In this document: positions 1-5,887 of the stretch, piece after piece
Layout of the letters: each line of letters starts with the position of its first letter
Position numbering within the stretch: the stretch's first letter is position 1
NCBI GenBank assembly: GCA_023441105.1
Contig: JAEZQX010000229.1
Span: 1 to 10,743, forward strand
DNA: 10,743 bases
Direction of reading: 5' to 3'
Source of the DNA: Pseudomonadota bacterium
GTDB lineage: Bacteria; Pseudomonadota; Gammaproteobacteria; Burkholderiales; Burkholderiaceae
Made by a program: the position numbers and the translations under genes
The notes under the pieces: model-generated
Databases searched by the model: none
What the model was told of the DNA's origin: nothing
What the model saw: only the letters and a program-made list of their open reading frames with translations

Positions 1-215
1 TGATGATGGAACTGCTGACGCGGCAGAACGAGCCGAAGATCGTCGAGCGTTGCACCTATCCGCTCACCGGCATCGGTTGCGTCAGCCGGATCTACACCGA
101 CCATGCGGTGATCGACGTGACGCCGGAGGGCCTGGTGGCGCTCGAGTGGGTGCAGGGCCTGAGTTTCGAGGAACTGTCCGGCCTGGTCGGCGCACCGTTG
201 CGCCGCCCGGCCTGA
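1..215 (+). CDS. pcaJ: 3-oxoadipate (3-oxoacid) CoA-transferase subunit B, C-terminal part
   Basis: This is the C-terminal end (about 70 residues) of the beta subunit of a two-subunit CoA-transferase. The family moves CoA from succinyl-CoA to a 3-oxoacid; beside pcaF the substrate is most likely 3-oxoadipate. The visible segment has the family's end pattern: PKIVERCTYPLTGIGCVSRI, then YTDHAVIDVTPEGL, then a final FEELSGLVGAPL. The tandem Met codons at positions 3-8 are very probably internal (family members read VMMEH/VMMEL here), so the gene starts left of the window and is partial. Codons are in phase from position 3 and the stop is TGA at 213-215. Only 19 bp separate it from pcaF, which suggests one operon. 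AtoA/ScoB acetoacetate-type specificity cannot be excluded from this fragment alone. Confidence 0.85.
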   Translation, partial: MMELLTRQNEPKIVERCTYPLTGIGCVSRIYTDHAVIDVTPEGLVALEWVQGLSFEELSGLVGAPLRRPA

Positions 216-223
216 ACCCATTT

Positions 224-228
224 GGAGA
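224..228 (+). promoter_or_regulatory. ribosome binding site of pcaF
   Basis: GGAGA lies six bases before the ATG at 235. It fixes the start of the thiolase and sits just after the stop of the CoA-transferase gene. Confidence 0.7.
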
Positions 229-234
229 CCTGAC

Positions 235-1437
235 ATGACCGAAGCCTTCATCTGCGATGCGGTGCGCACGCCCATCGGCCGCTATGGCGGCGCGCTGTCG
301 TCGGTACGCACCGACGATCTCGGCGCCATCCCGCTGCGCGCGCTGCTGGCCCGCAATCCCAAGCTCGATCCGGCGGCCATCGAGGAAGTCCTGTACGGCT
401 GCGCCAACCAGGCCGGCGAGGACAATCGCAACGTCGCCCGCATGGCGCTGCTGCTGGCCGGACTGCCGCAGGAGGTCCCGGGTGCCACCATCAACCGGCT
501 GTGCGGCTCGGGCATGGATGCCGTGGGCACGGTCGCGCGGGCCATCCGCTGCGGCGAGATCGAACTCGGCATCGCCGGCGGCGTCGAGAGCATGTCGCGC
601 GCACCGTTCGTGATGCCCAAGGCGGAAAGCGCCTTCTCGCGCACCACCAGCGTCTTCGACACCACCATCGGTTGGCGCTTCGTCAATCCGCAGATGAAGT
701 CGAAGTTCGGCGTCGACCAGATGCCGGAGACGGCAGAGAACGTGGCGGTGGACTTCAAGGTCAGCCGCGCGGACCAGGATGCGTTCGCGCTGCGCAGCCA
801 GCAGCGTGCCGCCGCGGCGCAGAAATCCGGTTTCTTCGGCGACGAGATCGTGCCGGTGGAAATTCCGCAGCGCAAGGGCGAGCCGCTGGTGGTCGGGCAG
901 GACGAGCATCCGCGCGAGACCACCCTGGAGGCGCTCGGCAGGCTCAAGCCGATCGTGCGCGCCGACGGCACCGTCACCGCGGGCAACGCCTCGGGTGTCA
1001 ACGACGGCGCCGCGGCGCTGATCCTCGCCTCCGAGAAGGCGGTCAAGCGCCATGGGCTCACGCCGCGGGCACGGCTGGTGGCCATGACCACCGCCGGCGT
1101 GCCGCCGCGCATCATGGGTATCGGGCCGGCGCCCGCCACCAAGCGGCTGCTGGAGAAGACCGGCATCGCCATCGGCGCGATCGACCTGATCGAACTCAAC
1201 GAGGCCTTCGCCTCGCAGGGCCTGGCGGTGCTGCGTGAGCTCGGCGTGCCGGACGACTCGCCCATCGTCAACCCCAACGGCGGCGCCATCGCGCTGGGGC
1301 ATCCGCTGGGCATGTCCGGCGCCAGGCTGGTCCTCACGGCCGTCAACCAGTTGCAGCGCAGTGGCGGCCGCTACGCCGTTGCCACGATGTGCATCGGGGT
1401 CGGCCAGGGCATCGCCACCCTCATCGAGCGCGTCTGA
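235..1437 (+). CDS. pcaF: 3-oxoadipyl-CoA thiolase
   Basis: A 400-residue cytosolic thiolase of normal family length. It cleaves 3-oxoadipyl-CoA with CoA to succinyl-CoA and acetyl-CoA, the last step of the beta-ketoadipate pathway for protocatechuate and catechol. The N-terminus CDAVRTPIGRYGGALSSVRT and the acyl-accepting Cys90 in RLCGSGMDAVG are visible. So are NEAF at 322-325, His356 in GHPLG and the second catalytic Cys386 in CIGVGQG. The stretch MPKAESAFSR plus DTTIGWRFVNP (128-151) is characteristic of PcaF/PaaJ-type thiolases rather than generic acetoacetyl-CoA thiolases. The ATG is preceded by GGAGA at 224-228 with 6 bp spacing. It directly follows the CoA-transferase gene, so both final steps are likely co-transcribed. 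A PaaJ-type role in phenylacetate catabolism is possible because the same reaction is used there. Confidence 0.93.
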   Translation: MTEAFICDAVRTPIGRYGGALSSVRTDDLGAIPLRALLARNPKLDPAAIEEVLYGCANQAGEDNRNVARMALLLAGLPQEVPGATINRLCGSGMDAVGTVARAIRCGEIELGIAGGVESMSRAPFVMPKAESAFSRTTSVFDTTIGWRFVNPQMKSKFGVDQMPETAENVAVDFKVSRADQDAFALRSQQRAAAAQKSGFFGDEIVPVEIPQRKGEPLVVGQDEHPRETTLEALGRLKPIVRADGTVTAGNASGVNDGAAALILASEKAVKRHGLTPRARLVAMTTAGVPPRIMGIGPAPATKRLLEKTGIAIGAIDLIELNEAFASQGLAVLRELGVPDDSPIVNPNGGAIALGHPLGMSGARLVLTAVNQLQRSGGRYAVATMCIGVGQGIATLIERV

Positions 1438-1443
1438 CCGGAC

Positions 1444-1508
1444 GCCCGGCGGAACCGACCACGCCGGGCCCGACACCACGGCGCCGGGCGGCCTCGGGAC
1501 GCCCGGCG
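1444..1508 (+). repeat. two consecutive GC-rich hairpins between pcaF and the reductase gene
   Basis: GCCCGGCG (1444-1451) pairs with CGCCGGGC (1462-1469). CGCCGGGC (1482-1489), extended by one pair, pairs with GCCCGGCG (1501-1508). All four arms are the same 8-mer or its complement, so several alternative pairings are possible. The outer arms sit in a near direct repeat, GACGCCCGGCGGAACC at 1441 and GACGCCCGGCGAACC at 1498. There is no T-tract, so this is not a canonical intrinsic terminator. It could be an mRNA-stabilising or attenuating element. The structure is read from sequence; the role is unknown. Confidence 0.5.
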
Positions 1509-1548
1509 AACCATTCTCACGCGGGTTCCGCCCGCACAGGAGCAACAC

Positions 1549-2139
1549 ATGATCGACAGGCAGGCAATAAATGACCTGTTCCTCGAGGCGCGCACCCAGA
1601 ACGGCTGGCTGTCGGGCGACGTCAGCGACGAGCAGTTGCGCACCATCTACGACATCGCGCGCATGGGGCCGACGTCGGCCAACTCGCAGCCCGCCCGATT
1701 CCTGTTCCTGCGCAGCCGGGAAGCGAAGGAGCGCCTGCGTCCGGCGCTGTCGCCGGGCAACCTCGACAAGACGATGGCGGCGCCGGTGGTGGCCATCGTC
1801 GCCCATGACCTGAACTTCCACGAGAAGCTGCCGCAGGTGTTCCCGCACAAGCCCGAGACGAAGAACGGCTTCGACGGCGATGCCAACCTCGCCAAGCGGC
1901 AGACCTTTGCCTTTCGCAACGGCACCCTCGGCGGCGCCTATCTGATCATGGCGATCCGCGCCGTCGGCCTGGGCGCAGGTCCGATGTCCGGCTTCGACAA
2001 TGCCGCCGTCGACCGCGAGTTCTTCCCGGATGGCAGCGTCAAGTCCAACTTCCTGTGCAACATCGGCGTCGGCGACCCGTCCAAGGTGATGGGCCGCCTG
2101 CCGCGGCTGTCGTTCGACGAGGCCTGCAAGATCCTCTGA
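1549..2139 (+). CDS. rutE: malonic semialdehyde reductase, RutE-like (nitroreductase family)
   Basis: A 196-residue FMN-dependent nitroreductase-fold protein, the same length as E. coli RutE, which reduces malonic semialdehyde to 3-hydroxypropionate in uracil breakdown. The RutE-type pattern is clear throughout: ARTQNGW near the N-terminus, MGPTSANSQPARF (39-51, flavin-binding region), ERLRPALSPGNLDKT, then GAYLIMAIRAVGLGAGPMSGFD (129-150), KSNFLCNIGVGD and the C-terminal GRLPRLSFDEAC. No other rut gene (rutABCDFG) is visible here. The gene instead follows pcaF, so the physiological substrate may be malonic semialdehyde from another route or a different small aldehyde. AGGAG at 1538-1542 supports the ATG. 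The gap from pcaF is 111 bp and contains hairpins, so co-transcription is possible but not certain. Confidence 0.85.
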   Translation: MIDRQAINDLFLEARTQNGWLSGDVSDEQLRTIYDIARMGPTSANSQPARFLFLRSREAKERLRPALSPGNLDKTMAAPVVAIVAHDLNFHEKLPQVFPHKPETKNGFDGDANLAKRQTFAFRNGTLGGAYLIMAIRAVGLGAGPMSGFDNAAVDREFFPDGSVKSNFLCNIGVGDPSKVMGRLPRLSFDEACKIL

Positions 2140-2248
2140 CGCGAGCTGAGGCCGAGCGTGTCATGCGAAGCGATGCGCCCCGGCGGCTGCCGGGCAGCGC
2201 GAGCGAGGGTTGGCTCCACGACGGATCGTCGAGCATGACCAGGCCTGC

Positions 2249-3019
2249 GTGAACGTCGCGCAGCTCGCCGACCCGTCGCTGTTCTACGCGCTGGCCGTCC
2301 TGGCCGTGCTGCTGGCCGGCTTCTCCAAGGCATCGGCGGCCGGCGGCGTGGGCCTGATGGCGGTGCCGCTGATGTCGATCGCGATCGCGCCCCAGCACGC
2401 CGCCGCCATCATGCTGCCGATCCTGTGCGCGCTCGACCTGCTGGGCCTGTGGGCCTGGCGCGGCCGGTTCGACCTGCGGCTGCTGCGCACGCTGGTGCCC
2501 GGTGCCGTGATCGGCATCGTCATCGGCGCGCTGGTCTTCAAGGCGGTGGACGTGCGCTGGGTGAAAGGCCTGCTCGGCGCGGAATGCCTGGTGTTCGCGC
2601 TGCACCGGATTGCCGGCAGCCGTCACTTCGAGTCGTCGGCCGCGGCAACGCCGGATCGTTGGCGCGCCGGCTTCTGGTCGGCGCTGTCCGGCTTCACCAG
2701 CACGCTGGCCCATGCGGGCGGTCCGCCGATCCTGCAATACCTGCTGCCCCTCAAGCTGCCGAAGATGCTGCTGGTGGCAACCACGGTCTACTTCTTCAGC
2801 GTCGTCAACTACATCAAGCTGGTGCCGTATGCCTGGCTCGGCCTGCTCGAGACCGCGAACCTCGCCACGTCGCTGCTGCTCGCGCCGGCGATCCCGGTGG
2901 GCTACTGGATCGGCTGGCGCTTCACCCGCTGGATTCCCGAGAAGCCGTTCTACAGCTTCATCAACCTGTCGCTGGCGGCGACCGGCGTCAAGTTGCTGTG
3001 GGATGCGGCAGCAGGCTGA
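2249..3019 (+). CDS. sulfite exporter TauE/SafE family membrane protein
   Basis: A polytopic inner-membrane protein of about 256 residues. The TauE/SafE family includes exporters of sulfite, sulfoacetate and other small organosulfur anions; the substrate here is not determined. The two inverted-repeat signature motifs are visible: GFSKASAAGGVGLMAVPL (about 24-41) and GFTSTLAHAGGPPILQYLLP (about 148-167). Hydrophobic segments lie near 10-27, 32-48, 50-70, 82-98, 104-120, 174-190, 203-223 and 234-251. I chose the GTG at 2249 because family members begin just before the first helix and a short AGG lies at 2241-2243. The same frame is open to a TTG at 2210, which would add 13 hydrophilic residues. 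It lies 109 bp behind the RutE-like gene on the same strand and ends 30 bp from a convergent small gene. Confidence 0.82.
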   Translation: MNVAQLADPSLFYALAVLAVLLAGFSKASAAGGVGLMAVPLMSIAIAPQHAAAIMLPILCALDLLGLWAWRGRFDLRLLRTLVPGAVIGIVIGALVFKAVDVRWVKGLLGAECLVFALHRIAGSRHFESSAAATPDRWRAGFWSALSGFTSTLAHAGGPPILQYLLPLKLPKMLLVATTVYFFSVVNYIKLVPYAWLGLLETANLATSLLLAPAIPVGYWIGWRFTRWIPEKPFYSFINLSLAATGVKLLWDAAAG

Positions 3020-3049
3020 GCAACGCGCCGTCGCGCGCGCCCGATAGGC

Positions 3050-3265
3050 TCAGCTGCGCGCGCCGCCCATCGATCCGGCCTTCGAGCCGCGCCGCGGCTT
3101 GATCGATGCGGTGGCGCCGATTTGCGCCGGCGGGCTGCCGCCTTCCTCCTCCCAGACTTTCACCTGGTCCGATGGACTGCGCGTGCGCGGATTGTTGCTG
3201 TCCTTGTCCGCTTCCACCTCGCTGCGCTCACCCGCCGCCTCCAGCGGCATAGTTTGTTGGCTCAT
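3050..3265 (-). CDS. small hydrophilic hypothetical protein (71 residues)
   Basis: I do not recognise this protein. It is 71 residues, with no hydrophobic segment, rich in Ser, Gly, Glu, Lys and Arg, and probably largely disordered. It begins MSQQTMPLEAAGERSEVEAD and carries a central SDQVKVWEEEGGSPPAQIG. The C-terminus is basic and Gly-rich. The frame is open further upstream, but I chose the ATG at 3263-3265 because GGGGA lies at 3271-3275 and the upstream extension is Arg/Cys-rich in a way typical of non-coding frames. It is divergent from another small hydrophilic gene at 3446 and convergent with the TauE-like gene. The KVWEEEGG core looks like constrained sequence rather than random translation. 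Function unknown. Confidence 0.6.
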   Translation of the reverse strand: MSQQTMPLEAAGERSEVEADKDSNNPRTRSPSDQVKVWEEEGGSPPAQIGATASIKPRRGSKAGSMGGARS

Positions 3266-3310
3266 GTTGGTCCCCGTCTGAACGCGACGCCGTCCCGGCT
3301 TCGCACGCCG

Positions 3311-3337
3311 GCGATATGCAAGCGATATGCCTATCGC
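3311..3337. repeat. direct plus inverted repeat in a divergent intergenic region
   Basis: GCGATATGC occurs at 3311-3319 and again at 3322-3330, with a period of 11 bp, one helical turn. The second copy also forms an inverted repeat, GCGATA (3322-3327) with TATCGC (3332-3337). The block is an AT-richer island between the divergent starts at 3265 and 3446. This geometry is common for operator sites of dimeric regulators, but the regulator is unknown. Confidence 0.45.
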
Positions 3338-3445
3338 CGAGGCGTCGCTGCCGCGGCGGGATTTCACTGCCATCGTCGCGGTCCCTGCGGTCGTGCGGGC
3401 GCGGCGGCTGCTACAGTGACTGCATCCCAGATGGAGAGACTGCAC

Positions 3446-3697
3446 ATGGCGACGAGAAGCAAACCGGGAGCGGATCCACTGTCGGATCCGGAACCCCTGG
3501 CACCGGAAGAGCAGCCGCAACCCCATGCCATGCCGACCGAGGGAGACGAAGTGCGCGGGGTCGGCCGGCGCGCGTTCGACGACGTCCGCAGCGGCCGGAA
3601 GGACACGGACCAGGACGGCAGGGACGAGCAGCGCGGCAAGGCGCCGCCGGACGCGCCGACCAGGCGCTCCGGCGTCGCGGACGGCTCGGACAGCTGA
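3446..3697 (+). CDS. small hydrophilic hypothetical protein (83 residues)
   Basis: I do not recognise this protein. It is 83 residues, highly charged and Pro-rich, and lacks hydrophobic segments. It begins MATRSKPGADPLSDPEPLAPEEQ and has a more regular central part around VRGVGRRAFDDVRSGRKDTD, followed by an Asp/Arg/Pro-rich tail. The frame extends further upstream, but GGAGAG at 3433-3438 with 7 bp spacing to the ATG at 3446 strongly favours this start. It is transcribed divergently from the 71-residue gene and converges on the lipase-like gene, with 27 bp between the two stops. A small disordered stress-type protein is a guess from composition only. Confidence 0.62.
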   Translation: MATRSKPGADPLSDPEPLAPEEQPQPHAMPTEGDEVRGVGRRAFDDVRSGRKDTDQDGRDEQRGKAPPDAPTRRSGVADGSDS

Positions 3698-3723
3698 GGC
3701 GCCTGGAGCTGAGACGACTGGAG
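3694..3723 (+). repeat. 15-bp tandem duplication at the 3' end of the 83-residue gene
   Basis: CTGAGGCGCCTGGAG (3694-3708) is followed directly by CTGAGACGACTGGAG (3709-3723), 13 of 15 bases identical. The first copy contains the TGA stop of the upstream gene. It looks like a recent slippage duplication in the narrow gap between two convergent genes. Confidence 0.6.
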
Positions 3724-3724
3724 C

Positions 3725-5080
3725 CTAGAGGGTCAGGAAGAGGTTCCTGACCTGCAAGAGGCACAGCGGCGGCACTTGCGAGGCGTGGTAGCCGGCGTGG
3801 ATGTCGACCGGGACCAGGTCGTCGCGCAGCAGCGCGGCATACGACGGCTCGTCTTCCACGTCGTAGACCGCCACCGAGGTCGCGCCCGCTGCCTGGAATG
3901 CAGCTGCCGCCTTCTCGGCGTTCGAGAACGAGACGACCGGGTCGCGCGAGCCGCCGCACAGCAGGGTTGGCGCACGCGGCGCATAGCCGGTCGGCGAGTT
4001 GCGCGACAGCGCCACATGCAGGCCGCTGGCCGGGTCGAGCGCCGCCCTGATGAAGTCTTCGGTCACCAGGCTGCCGAGCAGCAGCGGCATCTTGTCCTCA
4101 GCGATCAGGTCCTGCAGCGAGACATCCGATGGGGCCGGGAACAGAGTCTCGATGGTCGCGTCATAGGGCGGCCGGAAGAACTCGGAGGGCGTGCCGTAGA
4201 GGTTGCCATAGACCTTCTGCAGCGAGGTGACGGCGAACGGAATGTAGTAGGTGGAGCCGAGATCGCCCAGGGGCAGCTTGGCCAGCGCTTCCTGCACGCT
4301 GCCGACCAGGTCGTAGGGCCCGGACATGTGTCCGGCGCCGGCGAGTGAAAACTCGGCGGCGAGTTTCGACTCGATCGCCTTCTGCGTCGCCATCGACGCA
4401 TGGCCGCCCTGCGAATAGCCGGTGACGAAGACCTTGCCGTTGAGCCCGATGTTGCGCTGACCGGCGAGGGCGCGGGCGGCGCGCAGCGCGTCGACGTTGG
4501 CGCTCGCCTCGCTGTCGGCGTGCAGGTAGGGATGATCGGGCCAGGTGGAACGCGCATAGCCGAGGTAGTCGGTTGCGGCGACGACGAAACCTTGCGCAGC
4601 GAGCATCGCCGCGACCAGTTGCGCTTCCTCGTCGCCGGGCGTGGCCATCGCGCGGGCCTTCTCGAGGTCGGTGCCGCGCGAATACGCCACGAGCGGGAAT
4701 GGCCCGGGACACGCTGCGCCGCCGGGCAGCATGACGACTCCCGAGACGTCGACCGGCGTGACGCCGTCCGGCGCGACGGTCGCATAGGTGATGTCCACCA
4801 TCTGCACGTCGCAGCGCGACGCGCCGGCGAAGGAGGCAGCGGTGGTGGCGGCGACGGCGGCATCGAGCTGCACCGTGGACAGCGGCGCGCCGACATCCGC
4901 AGCCGCCTTCAGGTTCGATCCGTCTTGCGCCGGCGGTGCCGGGACGGGCGCCGGAGTGGCGACCGGCGGGGGAGTCGCCGCCTCGTCGTCGTCATCGTTG
5001 AGGCCGCAGCCGGCCAGCAGGGCCGCGGCCATTCCGGCGGTCGCCAGGCGCCGCCAGTGGCCGGATCGAATCACGGTCAT
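3725..5080 (-). CDS. lipoprotein alpha/beta hydrolase, lipase-like
   Basis: A 451-residue exported esterase or lipase candidate. The N-terminus has Arg residues, a hydrophobic stretch and the lipobox LLAGC with Cys25. The residue after Cys is Gly, consistent with outer-membrane sorting. An Asp-rich and Pro/Ala-rich linker (28-53) precedes the enzyme domain. The nucleophile elbow is GYSQGGHAS with Ser223. The acid is probably Asp380 in CGGSRDPVVSF, and the base His428 or His432 in IHAGYHASQ. VAATDYLGYARSTWPDHPYL (167-186) resembles the oxyanion/early-strand region of secretory-lipase-type hydrolases. The natural ester substrate cannot be told from sequence. The ATG at 5078-5080 has only a weak upstream GGAAC. 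A gap of 116 bp separates it from the lipoprotein gene upstream on the same strand. Confidence 0.82.
   Translation of the reverse strand: MTVIRSGHWRRLATAGMAAALLAGCGLNDDDDEAATPPPVATPAPVPAPPAQDGSNLKAAADVGAPLSTVQLDAAVAATTAASFAGASRCDVQMVDITYATVAPDGVTPVDVSGVVMLPGGAACPGPFPLVAYSRGTDLEKARAMATPGDEEAQLVAAMLAAQGFVVAATDYLGYARSTWPDHPYLHADSEASANVDALRAARALAGQRNIGLNGKVFVTGYSQGGHASMATQKAIESKLAAEFSLAGAGHMSGPYDLVGSVQEALAKLPLGDLGSTYYIPFAVTSLQKVYGNLYGTPSEFFRPPYDATIETLFPAPSDVSLQDLIAEDKMPLLLGSLVTEDFIRAALDPASGLHVALSRNSPTGYAPRAPTLLCGGSRDPVVSFSNAEKAAAAFQAAGATSVAVYDVEDEPSYAALLRDDLVPVDIHAGYHASQVPPLCLLQVRNLFLTL
3731..3752. repeat. perfect 9-bp hairpin at the 3' end of the hydrolase gene
   Basis: GGTCAGGAA (3731-3739) and TTCCTGACC (3744-3752) form a perfect 9-bp stem with a 4-base loop. 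The hairpin lies inside the final codons of the hydrolase and just beyond the convergent 83-residue gene. Neither strand has a T-tract after it, so it is at best a non-canonical bidirectional terminator or mRNA 3'-end stabiliser. Confidence 0.5.
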
Positions 5081-5114
5081 TGTTCTTGTTCCAATGAAAA
5101 AGGAGATCGAGGCA

Positions 5115-5147
5115 TGCTCAGCCGCCCCGGGACGGGCAGCGTGAGCA
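5115..5147 (-). terminator. possible weak terminator after the Ala/Pro-rich lipoprotein gene
   Basis: An interrupted hairpin with outer arms TGCTCA (5115-5120) and TGAGCA (5142-5147) encloses GCCC/GGGC. On the minus strand it lies about 50 bases past the lipoprotein stop, and a run of five T follows about 12 bases later (5097-5102 region). The distance to the T run makes this only a weak candidate. It also falls in the leader region of the hydrolase gene, so attenuation is an alternative. Confidence 0.3.
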
Positions 5148-5196
5148 GGGTTCGAGGCGCGTCGGCGCAGCCGCAGGAGGCGCGCGCTCAGGACGC

Positions 5197-5778
5197 TCAG
5201 GGCTTCTTGGGCTCGGTATCGAGCGCCGGGCTCGAATGATTGTTGCCGGCCTGCAGGGCCTCGGGCATGCCCTGCGACTCTTCCTTCTTGGTCAGGTCGC
5301 CTTTCGGGTCCGTCTCCTTTGCGTCCGCGGATGTGCCCTCGGCCGGCTTGGAGCCGGTCACCGCCTCGCTGGGGGGCAAGGTCGCTCGTGCGCCGTCAGG
5401 CGTTCCGGGCGTGGCGGCAGACGACGATGGCGCCGCGTTCCCGGCCGGTGCCGGTGCCGCCGAAGCGGGCGAGCCGCCAGCCGGGGTCGAGGCGTCCGCG
5501 CCCGATGAGGGCGCTGGCTGCGAGGTGGCGTTCGCACCCGATGCCGGAGCGGCCGTGCCTGGCCCGGCGCCGGGGGATGCCGCCGGCGACGCAGGTGCGG
5601 AACTGGCGGGGGCCGAAGATGCCGGCGCCGAAGAAGCGGGTGCCGCCGGAGGCGTCGCCGGCGCTTCCGCGCGATTGCAGCCGGCGACCAGCATCGCCCC
5701 GAGCAGCGAGGCGGCAATCATCGTCGCGCGCAGGTGGCGTGGCGTCGCGCGCGGGGTGGAGTCGGTGGCAGGATTCAT
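5197..5778 (-). CDS. low-complexity Ala/Ser/Pro-rich lipoprotein
   Basis: A 193-residue predicted lipoprotein with no recognisable enzyme domain. The signal segment MIAASLLGAMLVAGC ends in a lipobox with Cys34; Asn follows the Cys, fitting outer-membrane sorting. Residues about 39-140 are low-complexity Ala/Ser/Pro/Gly, including tandem PASSA units, which suggests an extended wall-spanning or surface spacer. The last 40 or so residues differ: charged KETDPKGDLTKKEESQGMPE and then AGNNHSSPALD. This end looks constrained and may be the functional part. The ATG at 5776-5778 is preceded by GAGGGA at 5783-5788. The gene lies 109 bp downstream of the AI-2E family transporter on the same strand. Possible roles include envelope anchoring; this is not established. 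Confidence 0.68.
   Translation of the reverse strand: MNPATDSTPRATPRHLRATMIAASLLGAMLVAGCNRAEAPATPPAAPASSAPASSAPASSAPASPAASPGAGPGTAAPASGANATSQPAPSSGADASTPAGGSPASAAPAPAGNAAPSSSAATPGTPDGARATLPPSEAVTGSKPAEGTSADAKETDPKGDLTKKEESQGMPEALQAGNNHSSPALDTEPKKP
5602..5660 (-). repeat. coding tandem repeat (PASSA units) in the lipoprotein gene
   Basis: The stretch encodes consecutive APASS-type pentapeptides, visible on the plus strand as repeated GGCGCCGAAGAAGC-like 15-bp units. Repeats of this kind vary in copy number by slippage, so strain-to-strain length differences are expected here. Confidence 0.5.
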
Positions 5779-5887
5779 GGCGTCCCTCGAGCAGGTTGAG
5801 CCAGGCGCCGGTAGCGGCCGGGCAGGCGGCGAATGCCGCGGTCATGCCCGCGGAACGCAAGGTCCATGCCTGAGACCGGCGCGTCGT

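Noticed and set aside
82..1848. 588-residue open frame on the minus strand, antisense to pcaF and the reductase gene
   Set aside because: It is the mirror of strongly conserved plus-strand genes, with Arg/His/Gly/Asp-rich shadow composition and no family resemblance.
3497..3511. TGGCAC-like sequence in the 83-residue gene, resembling a -24/-12 promoter
   Set aside because: The -12 half reads GAGC instead of TTGC and it lies inside a coding region with no gene suitably placed downstream.
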